NCBI GenBank assembly: GCA_005881355.1
Contig: VBDM01000013.1
Coordinates: forward strand, 1-9,201
DNA length: 9,201 nucleotides
Direction of reading: 5' to 3'
Source of the DNA: Betaproteobacteria bacterium
GTDB taxonomy: Bacteria; Pseudomonadota; Gammaproteobacteria; Burkholderiales; SG8-39
A program made the translations under genes and the position numbers. The notes beneath the pieces are model-generated. The model ran no database searches. It was not told the DNA's origin and saw only the letters and a list, made by a program, of their open reading frames with translations. Shown here one piece after another: positions 1-7,650 of the stretch (its first letter is position 1; each line of letters opens with the position of its first letter).

Positions 1-1
1 G

Positions 2-700
2 ACCGCGCTCGCGCTCAACATGGCCGAGCACGTCGCGGTGGAAAACAAGCTTCCCGTGGCGGTTTTCAGCATGGAAATGTCGGGCAGCCAGCTCGCGCTG
101 CGCATGCTCGGCTCGATCGGGCGGCTCGACCAGCACAAGCTGCGCACCGGACGGCTTTCCGACGACGACTGGAACCGCCTGACCAACGCCGTGGGGAAGC
201 TCCACGATGCGCCCGTGCTGGTCGACGAGTCGGGCGCGTTGAACGCCCTCGAGCTGCGCGCCCGCGCGCGGCGGCTGCACCGCCAGTACGGCACGCTCGG
301 GCTGATCGTGGTCGACTACCTCCAGCTCATGCAGGCGACGAGCGAAGGCGAGAACCGGGCCACCGAGATTTCCGAGATTTCGCGCTCGCTCAAATCCCTC
401 GCCAAGGAGCTGAAAGTGCCGGTGGTGGCCCTGTCGCAGCTCTCGCGCGCGGTCGAGCAGCGCACCGGCTCGAGACGGCCGATCATGTCGGACCTGCGCG
501 AGTCCGGAGCGATCGAGCAGGACGCCGACTTGATCCTCGCGATTTACCGCGAGGAGGTCTATACGCCCGACACGCCCGAAAAAGGCGTCGCCGAGATCAT
601 CATTCTCAAGCAGCGCAACGGTCCCATCGGCACGGTCAAGCTGACCTTCCTCGGGGAATACACCCGGTTCGAGAGTTACGCGCAGTCCGGCGCGTTCTAG
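2..700 (+). CDS. dnaB: Replicative DNA helicase DnaB, C-terminal part (5' end outside window)
   Basis: The reading frame is open from base 2 and gives about 232 residues, roughly the C-terminal half of a DnaB of about 460 residues. It starts just after the Walker A lysine: the visible TALALNMAEHVA normally follows GRPSMGK. Further RecA-fold landmarks are FSMEMS (about residues 22-27), the Walker B strand LIVVDYLQLM (about 101-110), the LSQLSRAVEQR segment with SDLRESGAIEQDAD (about 145-180), and the C-terminal KQRNGPIG arginine-finger region. DnaB is the hexameric ATP-dependent helicase that unwinds DNA at the replication fork. The N-terminal primase-interaction domain lies outside the window. 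It ends with TAG and is followed by 66 nt before the next gene. No intein is seen in the visible part. The family assignment is secure. Confidence 0.96.
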   Translation, partial: TALALNMAEHVAVENKLPVAVFSMEMSGSQLALRMLGSIGRLDQHKLRTGRLSDDDWNRLTNAVGKLHDAPVLVDESGALNALELRARARRLHRQYGTLGLIVVDYLQLMQATSEGENRATEISEISRSLKSLAKELKVPVVALSQLSRAVEQRTGSRRPIMSDLRESGAIEQDADLILAIYREEVYTPDTPEKGVAEIIILKQRNGPIGTVKLTFLGEYTRFESYAQSGAF

Positions 701-766
701 ATTTTCCCGCGAGTCATCGGGCTTGCGGGTCCGCGTTAATCGTTTCAGGGTTCGAAGGAAAGGTCC

Positions 767-1831
767 GTGCTTCGTTACGTCGTCGTGGCCGCGCTCATCT
801 GCATGGCGCCGCTTGCGCTTGCGCAAGGGACGGCGGATTCCGCTGCCCTTGCCGAAGCTGCATCGAAGCCCGTTCTGGCGGGGAAAGTGGACTTGGTCGA
901 GGGCGACGTGCGCTTCTTCGACAAGAACCGGCGGCCCCGCCAGCCCAGGCTCGGCGATCCCCTCTACGAAGGCGACAGCATCGTGACCGGCGCGAACGGC
1001 GAAGCGCATTTCAACATGGAGGACGGCGGCTATATCGGCGTGCGGCCCAACACCAGGATGCGCATCGTCACCTACAAAGCCGAAGGCGGACCGGACGATC
1101 AATCGATGATCGGATTGCTGGAGGGCTCGTTTCGCTCGGTGACGGGCTGGATCGCAAGGCTCGGCGGAAATAGCTACATGGTGCGAACGCCCACTGCGGC
1201 GATCGGCGTGCGCGGCACCGAGCACGAGCCGCTCGTGATCCCAGAGGGGAGCAAAGTGGGCGAACCCGGCACCTATGAGCGCGTGCATGTCGGCGAGACA
1301 GTGATCCAGACGCCCCAGGGCACCGTGAGCGTGCGGCCGGATCAGGCCGGGTTCGTTCCGCACCGCGGCGCGGTGCGGCCGCGGGTGCTCGACCGCGTTC
1401 CGGATTTTTTCCGGCCGACGCGAAACGAAGGCCGCTTTACGGGCCTGCACGAGCGCGTCCACGCACAGCTGGACCAGCGCCGCGAAGAGCGCCGCCAATT
1501 CATCGAGCAGCGCCGCAAGCCGCAGCTCGATCAGCGCGGAGAGCGCAAGTCCGCCGTGGAGCAGCGCCAGGAACAGCGCAAGCTGCCGCAGGAACAGCGC
1601 CGGCGACCGAAGACCGAGGATGAGCGGGTGGCCGAGGAGCAGCGTCGCGAGCGACTGCAGAAGCAACGCGAAGAGCGCCGCGAGCAGGCCCAGAAAACAC
1701 GCCTCGAACGGGAGCAGAAGCAGCGCGAACTGCAGGAACGCCGGCGCGCGGCGGCGGAGAAGCAAGGTGCCAGGCGCGGCACCAAGGCCGAGGAGCACGA
1801 GAAACAGGGACGCGCGCGCAAAGCGGATTAA
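767..1831 (+). CDS. Secreted FecR-domain protein with long Gln/Arg/Glu-rich C-terminal tail
   Basis: This 354-residue protein starts at GTG 767, preceded by GAAGGAAAGG at 754-763 as ribosome binding site. Residues 1-19 form a signal peptide (short positive start, hydrophobic stretch, ALA before Gln20), so export to the periplasm is likely. Residues about 40-155 match the FecR domain: GDPLYEGDSIVTGANGEAHF, the GVRPNTRMRI strand, and TPTAAIGVRGTEHE, a typical conserved core. FecR-type beta domains occur in sigma-regulator proteins and in exported proteins of unknown role. No transmembrane helix follows, so it is not a standard anti-sigma FecR. From about residue 225 the chain is almost entirely Q, E, R, K and A with repeated EQRR/QREERR units, probably a long charged helix or coiled coil. 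No sigma factor gene is adjacent. The exact function is unknown. Confidence 0.85.
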   Translation: MLRYVVVAALICMAPLALAQGTADSAALAEAASKPVLAGKVDLVEGDVRFFDKNRRPRQPRLGDPLYEGDSIVTGANGEAHFNMEDGGYIGVRPNTRMRIVTYKAEGGPDDQSMIGLLEGSFRSVTGWIARLGGNSYMVRTPTAAIGVRGTEHEPLVIPEGSKVGEPGTYERVHVGETVIQTPQGTVSVRPDQAGFVPHRGAVRPRVLDRVPDFFRPTRNEGRFTGLHERVHAQLDQRREERRQFIEQRRKPQLDQRGERKSAVEQRQEQRKLPQEQRRRPKTEDERVAEEQRRERLQKQREERREQAQKTRLEREQKQRELQERRRAAAEKQGARRGTKAEEHEKQGRARKAD

Positions 1832-1872
1832 GTACGCTCAAGGCTGCTTCGCCGGTGCCATTCCCCTATGTC

Positions 1873-1901
1873 TTGACAAGACAAATGAGAATGGTTATTG
1901 T
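1873..1901 (+). promoter_or_regulatory. Probable sigma70 promoter of hemP-FTR1
   Basis: A perfect -35 box TTGACA lies at 1873-1878. A -10-like TATTGT (4 of 6 consensus bases) follows at 1896-1901 after a 17-bp spacer. The region is clearly richer in A/T than the flanking coding sequence. Transcription would start near 1908, at or next to the first possible hemP start codon. The -35 box is embedded in a 13-bp palindrome, and the spacer and -10 are covered by a Fur-box-like sequence. Confidence 0.6.
1881..1899 (+). promoter_or_regulatory. Fur-box-like operator over the hemP promoter
   Basis: The 19 bases 1881-1899 match the Escherichia coli Fur consensus GATAATGATAATCATTATC at 12 positions, with the core AATGAGAAT..TTAT intact. 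The site covers the spacer and part of the -10 of the predicted promoter, where an iron-loaded Fur repressor would block RNA polymerase. The downstream genes (HemP and an FTR1 permease) are iron-related, which independently supports Fur control. Binding itself is inferred. Confidence 0.65.
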
Positions 1902-1907
1902 TTAGAT

Positions 1908-2099
1908 ATGAGCCCGGAGCAATGCGTGCAGCGAATTCCTCCCCGGCAGGCCGTTGGGGCGGGCGGGGCCGGTCGAAAGACTCCCCGGGTGCCGAGCTCC
2001 GAGCTGCTCGGCGAGCGCGGCGAGCTTCTCATAGAGCATCACGGCCGCGAATACCGCCTGCGCCTCACGCAAAGCGGGAAACTGATCCTGACCGCCTGA
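1908..2099 (+). CDS. hemP: Hemin uptake protein HemP family (small protein)
   Basis: From ATG 1908 this encodes 63 residues. The C-terminal half carries the HemP family signature: a short RVPSSELLGERGELLI stretch followed by EYRLRLTQSGKLILT at the very end. The N-terminal 25 residues are Gly/Arg/Pro-rich and unconserved in appearance. HemP proteins are small proteins of iron/heme uptake loci. In some Burkholderiales the relative HmuP is reported to act as a regulator of heme uptake genes, so the role may be regulatory. ATG 1908 falls at the predicted transcription start and would be almost leaderless. An in-frame GTG at 1926 has GGAG at 1916-1919, 6 nt upstream, and may be the true start (57 residues). 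The FTR1 permease gene follows after 19 nt, so the two are probably one Fur-controlled operon. Confidence 0.82.
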   Translation: MSPEQCVQRIPPRQAVGAGGAGRKTPRVPSSELLGERGELLIEHHGREYRLRLTQSGKLILTA

Positions 2100-2118
2100 T
2101 CGAGGAGAACCAGCCGAC

Positions 2119-2895
2119 ATGCTGCAAATGCTGATCGTGACGCTGCGCGAAGGCATCGAAGCCTTCCTCATCGTGGCCATTACCGCCGCCTATCTGAAGA
2201 AATCAGGGCGCGACGCGCTGCTTCCCGCCGTGTGGTGGGGAAGCGGTCTGGCGATCGGTCTATCGGTCGTGCTCGGGGTGTTTCTCGCCGAAGTGGCGGT
2301 GCGGCCGATCTGGGAGGCGCTGCTCGCGCTGGTGGCCGCGGCGCTGGTGATCTCCATGGTCGTGTACATGCTCAAGCACGCGAAGAAGCTCCGCGGGGAG
2401 ATCGGCGCGCACATCGAGACCGCGGCCCGATCGCCGGGGGCGGGGCCCTGGACGGGCGTCTTTCTCCTGGTGCTGCTGATGATCACGCGCGAAGGCATGG
2501 AGATGGCCTTCATCACCGGGACGCTCGCGCGCCAGGCGGAATCGGCGGCCCTCTTCTGGGGCGCGCTCGTCGGCGTCGCCCTCGCCGCCGCGCTCGCGTG
2601 GGCGTGGTCGCGCTACGGGCATCGCGTCAATCTCGCTCTTTTTTTCCAGGTGACCTCGATTTTCCTGATCCTCTTCGCGCTGCAGCTTTGCGTCTACGCG
2701 TTCCACGAAGCGACCGAGGCCAACGTGCTGCCGATCGACAATCAGTACTGGCATATCGCCACCGAGCCCTACGGTCCCGAGGGCAAGTACGGCACCGCGT
2801 TCACTTACGCCTTGGTGCTGATCCCGGCGCTGTGGCTCGCCTGGTCGGCGTACTCGACGCGCGGCGGCGCGCCGGCAGGCGTCCGGAAATCCTGA
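2119..2895 (+). CDS. FTR1-family iron permease (EfeU-like)
   Basis: This 258-residue, very hydrophobic protein starts at ATG 2119, with GAGGAG at 2102-2107 upstream (another ATG lies at codon 4). It carries both REXXE iron-binding motifs of the oxidase-dependent Fe2+ transporter (OFeT/FTR1) family: REGIE at residues 10-14 in the first helix and REGME at 124-128. A later HEATE at 196-200 sits in the conserved acidic position before the last helix. About seven membrane segments can be read, for example 3-25, 36-60, 67-86, 112-136, 142-163, 172-195 and 227-246. The length agrees with bacterial FTR1 proteins. It should import iron across the inner membrane. The usual EfeO or EfeB partners, or a cupredoxin or ferroxidase, are not present here. 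Its pairing with hemP behind a Fur-like site fits induction by low iron. Confidence 0.92.
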   Translation: MLQMLIVTLREGIEAFLIVAITAAYLKKSGRDALLPAVWWGSGLAIGLSVVLGVFLAEVAVRPIWEALLALVAAALVISMVVYMLKHAKKLRGEIGAHIETAARSPGAGPWTGVFLLVLLMITREGMEMAFITGTLARQAESAALFWGALVGVALAAALAWAWSRYGHRVNLALFFQVTSIFLILFALQLCVYAFHEATEANVLPIDNQYWHIATEPYGPEGKYGTAFTYALVLIPALWLAWSAYSTRGGAPAGVRKS

Positions 2896-2912
2896 AGATT
2901 TGAAAAGGCAGA

Positions 2913-2944
2913 CCCGCTATCGGCGCGGGCCTCGGAGAGGTTTT
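2913..2944 (+). terminator. Weak candidate terminator after the FTR1 gene
   Basis: Eighteen bases after the permease stop there is a CCCGC/GCGGG stem (2913-2917 and 2925-2929, 7-nt loop). A short CCTC-GGA-GAGG hairpin (2930-2940) follows directly and ends in TTTT (2941-2944). Stems are short and the T-run is only four bases, so this is a tentative intrinsic terminator. The rest of the stretch to 3058 contains no gene I can support. Confidence 0.3.
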
Positions 2945-3058
2945 GCGCACCAATACCGACACGCCTCGATAGATCATCGTCTCAAGGAAGCCAGCCAGTC
3001 CGAGCCGCCGCGCCAGGCGTTGCGCTCCGCCCGCCGGGCGGGTCGGCGAGGTCGTGCC

Positions 3059-3958
3059 CTAGCCGTATCGCTTCAGCCGGGCCGGATCGAAGAGCTGATA
3101 ACGGTTCTTGCCGGTTGCCTTGGCGCGGTACATCGCGAGGTCGGCGCGTCTCAGCAGGACTTCGGGTTCTTCCGAGTCGCGCGGACAAAGGCTCAGCCCC
3201 ACGCTCATCGTGACGCGCAGCCGGCTGCCGCGCAGCTCGTAGTCGCCGCAGCAGCCTGCAAGAAGCTTCTCCGCCATTTTTGTCGCGAGCTCGGGATCGA
3301 GGACCTGCTCGAAGATGGCGACAAACTCGTCCCCGCCCATGCGCGCGACGGTGTCGGTCTTGCGCAAGCTCGCCTGCAGCCGTTGCGCGATCTGGCGCAG
3401 CAGCTCGTCGCCCGCGTCGTGCCCGAACGCGTCGTTGACCTGCTTGAAGTGATCGATGTCGATGCACAGCAGGGCGAAGCCGTTGCGGGTGCGGCGCGCC
3501 GTCGCTATCGCGAGCGAAAGCCGGTCGTGGAAGAGGTTGCGGTTCGGCAGGCCCGTCAGGCTGTCGTAGAAGGCGAGACCCTTCAGCATCTCGGAGAGCT
3601 TGAGGAGGCTCAGGTCCTGGAGGAAATGGATGAAGTGCGTGATGCGTCCCTCGGCATCGCGCAAGGGGTAGGCCGACTCGAGAACGTGCAGCGTGTCGCC
3701 GCTTCCGGTGCGGAATTGCGTCTCCTCCTGCCAGGATTCGCCGGCAAGCAGCCTGCGCCTCATCTGCTGGTGCCGCGGGACGTTGCCTGAGAGCCGAAAC
3801 CAAGCCAGATCTGCTCCGGAGATCCGGGCGGCGTCCCGGCCGAACATCTTGTGCAGATGGGGGTTGGCGTACTCGATCGTTCCCATCGGCAGCGTCACCA
3901 CGACGCCGATCGGGATCTGCTCGATGACTTGCGAAAGGTCGTGTCTTTGCCAGGTCAC
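3059..3958 (-). CDS. PAS-GGDEF diguanylate cyclase
   Basis: Read from GTG 3958, this gives 299 residues. A PAS domain covers about residues 8-120 (VIEQIPIGVVV, then EYANPHLHKMFG, ending in the HFIHFLQDLSLLKL strand-linker). A GGDEF domain covers about 125-290 (FYDSLTGLPNRNLFHDRL, IDIDHFKQVNDAFGHDAGDELL, then MGGDEF with GGDEF at 208-212). The intact GGDEF implies synthesis of cyclic-di-GMP from two GTP. RKTD at 199-202, five residues before GGDEF, is a textbook inhibitory I-site, so product feedback is expected. It lacks an EAL domain and clear membrane helices, so it is probably cytosolic, sensing through PAS. The open frame continues upstream, but that part lies opposite the helix-turn-helix gene and in the AT-rich promoter region, so I chose GTG 3958, just before the PAS. 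No strong ribosome binding site is seen, which leaves the start uncertain. Confidence 0.93.
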   Translation of the reverse strand: MTWQRHDLSQVIEQIPIGVVVTLPMGTIEYANPHLHKMFGRDAARISGADLAWFRLSGNVPRHQQMRRRLLAGESWQEETQFRTGSGDTLHVLESAYPLRDAEGRITHFIHFLQDLSLLKLSEMLKGLAFYDSLTGLPNRNLFHDRLSLAIATARRTRNGFALLCIDIDHFKQVNDAFGHDAGDELLRQIAQRLQASLRKTDTVARMGGDEFVAIFEQVLDPELATKMAEKLLAGCCGDYELRGSRLRVTMSVGLSLCPRDSEEPEVLLRRADLAMYRAKATGKNRYQLFDPARLKRYG

Positions 3959-4010
3959 GGGTGCGCGCCGGCCATCGAGCCGGAACCCGCTGCTAATGCA
4001 GACAGCGGAT

Positions 4011-4049
4011 GTTACTATAAGTATATAAAAACGCGCAACCAAAAGTAAC
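4011..4049. repeat. Spaced inverted repeat GTTACT/AGTAAC in the divergent promoter region
   Basis: GTTACT at 4011-4016 is the exact reverse complement of AGTAAC at 4044-4049. The two half-sites start 33 bp apart, about three helical turns, and bracket the candidate -10 and -35 elements of both divergent genes. This geometry would fit a regulator bound at two sites, for example the helix-turn-helix protein encoded next to it. Six-base arms can arise by chance, so it is only a candidate operator. Confidence 0.3.
4014..4043 (-). promoter_or_regulatory. Candidate promoter of the diguanylate cyclase gene
   Basis: On the minus strand TTGGTT (4043 to 4038) and TATAGT (4019 to 4014) are 18 bp apart. 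The -10 matches 5 of 6 consensus bases, the -35 only 3 of 6. Transcription would begin near 4007, about 50 nt before GTG 3958. The region is the most A/T-rich part of this divergent intergenic space and must also hold the promoter of the rightward helix-turn-helix gene; a TATAAA at 4024-4029 is a possible -10 for it. Confidence 0.35.
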
Positions 4050-4084
4050 CATTCGCGGTCGTGCTTGGTGATAGCTTTTTCGGC

Positions 4085-4483
4085 ATGACCGTCGCGGAAG
4101 AGAAACAGGACTTCAGTAAACGCCTCAAAGACGCAATGCGCAAGGCGCGCTTGGAGGCGGGTCCGACGCGCTTTGCGCGCGAGTTCAACCTGCGCCACCA
4201 CGGCGAGCCCGTGACCGCGCAGACCACGCGCAAATGGCTCTACGGAGGGGCGCTGCCCACGCAGGACAAGGTGCGCACGCTGGCGCAATGGCTGGAGGTG
4301 TCGCCGCAATGGCTGCGCTACGGCGAGGCGGAGCGCTCGCACGCCGCAGCCCGGCAGGAAACCGCGGCCTACGCGGTGGACTCCGGCTGGCTCGCGAAGA
4401 AATTCGACTCGCTCAGCGAGCCGCACAAGAAGATGGTCCTCGAAATCACCCGCGCGCTGCTGCGCCTGGAGGGCAAGCAGTAG
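4085..4483 (+). CDS. Small helix-turn-helix DNA-binding protein (phage-repressor-like)
   Basis: From ATG 4085 this encodes 132 residues; an in-frame GTG at 4061 would add eight, and neither has a clear ribosome binding site. Residues about 10-80 resemble the N-terminal DNA-binding region of lambda-repressor/XRE-like proteins: FSKRLKDAMRKARL as first helix, GPTRFAREFNLR as the next, then VTAQTTRKWLYGGALPT as recognition-helix region and DKVRTLAQWLEVSPQWLRYGE. The C-terminal 50 residues are charged and helical (ending in HKKMVLEITRALLRLEGK). There is no LexA/CI-type peptidase domain and no shikimate-kinase-like domain, so it is not BoxR, which carries both an XRE domain and a kinase-like domain. 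It is divergent from the diguanylate cyclase and convergent with boxB. Targets are unknown; autoregulation from the shared AT-rich region is likely. Confidence 0.78.
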   Translation: MTVAEEKQDFSKRLKDAMRKARLEAGPTRFAREFNLRHHGEPVTAQTTRKWLYGGALPTQDKVRTLAQWLEVSPQWLRYGEAERSHAAARQETAAYAVDSGWLAKKFDSLSEPHKKMVLEITRALLRLEGKQ

Positions 4484-4495
4484 GAAATCAGCCGT

Positions 4496-4518
4496 CGTCC
4501 CCGCGGGAAGCGGGGACG
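4496..4518. repeat. REP-like palindromic hairpin between convergent genes
   Basis: CGTCCCCGC (4496-4504) and GCGGGGACG (4510-4518) form a perfect 9-bp stem with a 5-nt loop. It sits 12 nt after the helix-turn-helix stop and 4 nt before the boxB stop codon on the other strand. The pattern of C-rich arm, GCGGGAAGCG centre and G-rich arm resembles the widespread extragenic palindromes of the type TCCCGCGAAAGCGGGA. No T-run follows on either strand, so it is not a classical intrinsic terminator, but it could stabilise both mRNA 3' ends or slow polymerase. Only one copy is seen in this window. Confidence 0.6.
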
Positions 4519-4522
4519 CGGG

Positions 4523-5950
<1,428 letters not shown>

Positions 5951-5952
5951 GG

Positions 5953-7626
5953 TCAGACTCTTTCCCGGTCGAACTTCGCTTTCGCTCCGGTCCCGTACAC
6001 TTTCAGCGCGCCGTGCTCGCCGACTGCGTTGGGGCGGCTGAAGATCCAGTTCTGCCAGGCGCTCAGCCTGCCGAAAATCCGGGTCTGCATGCTCTCTTTG
6101 CCCGGAAAGCGCAGGTTGGCCTCGAGGCCGGTGAGCGCGTCCGGTGAAAGGCTCGCGCGCTCTTCGAGCGCGATGCGCACTTCCTCGTCCCAGTCGAGGT
6201 CGTCGGGCGTGAAGGTGACGAGCCCCATCCCGGCCGCCTCCGCCGCGGTGAGCTTTTCGCCCGCGCGCGAGAGCGCCGACTCGACAGGTTGTTCCTCGCC
6301 GCAGAAACGCGCCTGGAGGCGCGTCTCGCCGCTCGCCGCGGGATAGGCGCCGAAATTCATCGGAGAAAGGGCGAGCTTCGGCGCGTCCGCCTCGCCGTCG
6401 GGCAGCTGAAGCATATAGCTGCGGTCGGCGGCGAGCGCAAGCTCAAGGAGCGTTCCGGCGAAGCAGGAGCCCTGGTCGATGATCGCGAACAGCGTACGCG
6501 AGCAAACGTCCAGGCGCGCGAGCGTGCGGCGCACGAGGCCGATCACCTCCCGGACCGGCCAGTGCCCACGGTTCCGCTCGAGCGCCTTGTCCGCGAGCAG
6601 GGCAAGGGCCGGATCGCCGCGCGTCTTCAGCACCCAGATGCCGATTTCCAGATCGTTGGTGCGCAGCATCAGGATCGCGTCGTCGAGCTCGCGGGCCATG
6701 GCGAGCGGCCACCATTTGTCGCCGGCCGCGTGGATCGCTTCGATATCGGCGGCGGGCGGGTGACGCGGCGCATACACGGTGAGCGTCGCAAGCCGCGACT
6801 TCCGGTCGATGACGACGTCGACGTTTTCGTAGTGGTAGCCGAGGTCGTCGATCGTGCGCTTGAGGGGCTCCAGCGCGACCGGCTCGCCGCCGTGGCGCGA
6901 GCTCTGCAAGCAAAGCGTCGCCGCGCGCTCCTTCACCGCGCCCTTGAAGGCTTGCGGCTTGGCGATGTCGTCCACCAGCTTCCATTGCTTCGCGCGATCG
7001 GCGCGGACGCCCTCGGCGGTCGTGCAGAAGACGTCCGCGAGGTCGCGCCGCACGCGGCGCTTGTCGGTGAGACGGGTGAGTCCGCCCGTGCCCGGCAGCA
7101 CTCCGAGCAGCGGCAGCTCGGGCAGGCTCACCGTGGAGGAGCGGTCGTCGATCATCAGGATCTCGTCGCAGGCGAGCGCGAGCTCGTAGCCGCCGCCCGC
7201 CGCCGTGCCGTTCACCGCGGCGAGGAATTTGATTCCCTCGTGCCGGCTCGAATCCTCGATGCCGTTGCGGGTCTCGTTGGTGAACTTGCAGAAGTTCACC
7301 TTCCACGCGTGGGTGGACTGCCCCAGCATGTAAATGTTCGCGCCGGAGCAGAACATGCGTTCCTTGGCGCTCGTGATCACGACGCATCGCACCTCGGGAT
7401 GCTCGAAGCGCACCCGGTTGAGCGCGTCGTGGAGCTCGATATCGACGCCCAGGTCGTAGGAATTGAGCTTCAGCTTGTAGCCGGGCTTCAGGCCCCGCTC
7501 CTCGTTCACGTCCATCGCGAGGGTCGCCACCGGGCCCTCCACCGAGAGCCGCCAGTGGATGTAACGGTCGGGGCGGGTGTCGTAGGTGACGAGGGCAGGG
7601 GACTTCGCGTCGAGGACGGCGCTCAT
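5953..7626 (-). CDS. boxC: Benzoyl-CoA-dihydrodiol lyase / 2,3-epoxybenzoyl-CoA dihydrolase BoxC
   Basis: From ATG 7626 this encodes 557 residues, the usual length of BoxC. BoxC is a crotonase-superfamily enzyme that opens the ring of 2,3-epoxybenzoyl-CoA hydrolytically to 3,4-dehydroadipyl-CoA semialdehyde and formate (EC 4.1.2.44). Family marks are RYIHWRLSVEGPVATLAMDV near the N-terminus, KPGYKLKLNSYDLGVDIELHDAL at about 47-69, KERMFCSGANIYMLG at 88-102 and AAVNGTAAGGGYELALACDE at 136-155. The last two form the crotonase oxyanion-hole region. A second, weaker crotonase-like half follows. It is the first gene of a boxC-boxB unit. ATG 7647 in the same frame has GGAG 10 nt upstream and would add seven residues. 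I prefer 7626 because the protein then starts MSAVLDAK, like known BoxC proteins, and because the predicted transcription start lies downstream of 7647. Confidence 0.96.
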   Translation of the reverse strand: MSAVLDAKSPALVTYDTRPDRYIHWRLSVEGPVATLAMDVNEERGLKPGYKLKLNSYDLGVDIELHDALNRVRFEHPEVRCVVITSAKERMFCSGANIYMLGQSTHAWKVNFCKFTNETRNGIEDSSRHEGIKFLAAVNGTAAGGGYELALACDEILMIDDRSSTVSLPELPLLGVLPGTGGLTRLTDKRRVRRDLADVFCTTAEGVRADRAKQWKLVDDIAKPQAFKGAVKERAATLCLQSSRHGGEPVALEPLKRTIDDLGYHYENVDVVIDRKSRLATLTVYAPRHPPAADIEAIHAAGDKWWPLAMARELDDAILMLRTNDLEIGIWVLKTRGDPALALLADKALERNRGHWPVREVIGLVRRTLARLDVCSRTLFAIIDQGSCFAGTLLELALAADRSYMLQLPDGEADAPKLALSPMNFGAYPAASGETRLQARFCGEEQPVESALSRAGEKLTAAEAAGMGLVTFTPDDLDWDEEVRIALEERASLSPDALTGLEANLRFPGKESMQTRIFGRLSAWQNWIFSRPNAVGEHGALKVYGTGAKAKFDRERV

Positions 7627-7636
7627 GGGTATCGCG

Positions 7637-7650
7637 TGCAGTATCATGCA
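7637..7650. promoter_or_regulatory. TGCA-N6-TGCA operator candidate for BoxR/BzdR-type repressor
   Basis: TGCA at 7637-7640 and TGCA at 7647-7650 are separated by exactly six bases, a one-turn spacing. A further TGCA lies at 7665-7668. TGCAN6TGCA is the direct-repeat motif described for operators of the benzoate repressors BzdR and BoxR of Azoarcus, which release DNA on binding benzoyl-CoA. It lies 11-24 bp before boxC ATG 7626 and overlaps the candidate boxC -10. The motif match is seen directly; repressor binding is inferred. No boxR gene is in the window. Confidence 0.6.

Noticed and set aside
706..729. CCCGC...GCGGG inverted repeat after dnaB as a terminator
   Set aside because: The loop is 14 nt, the stem only 5 bp, and no T-run follows.
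1500..1841. Two overlapping minus-strand frames opposite the FecR tail
   Set aside because: They reflect the low-complexity Gln/Arg codon repeats of the real gene read backwards and have Ser/Cys/Arg-rich nonsense composition.
3027..3041. CCGCCC-GCC-GGGCGG palindrome downstream of the diguanylate cyclase stop
   Set aside because: A 6-bp GC palindrome without a T-run on either strand is expected by chance in such GC-rich DNA; not called as a terminator.
2900..3790. A 296-codon open frame on the plus strand opposite the diguanylate cyclase
   Set aside because: It is antisense to a clear PAS-GGDEF gene, has biased Arg/Ala/Gln composition typical of GC-rich shadow frames and no recognisable domain.
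3959..4426. N-terminal extension of the diguanylate cyclase, including a hydrophobic stretch near 4000-4045 (possible TTG start at 4042)
   Set aside because: The extension is antisense to the helix-turn-helix gene and then crosses the AT-rich divergent promoter region; the hydrophobic look comes from the A/T-rich DNA.
4085..4483. The helix-turn-helix gene as boxR, because it lies beside boxB
   Set aside because: It is too short and lacks the shikimate-kinase-like domain that BoxR carries; its DNA-binding region looks more like a small phage-type repressor.
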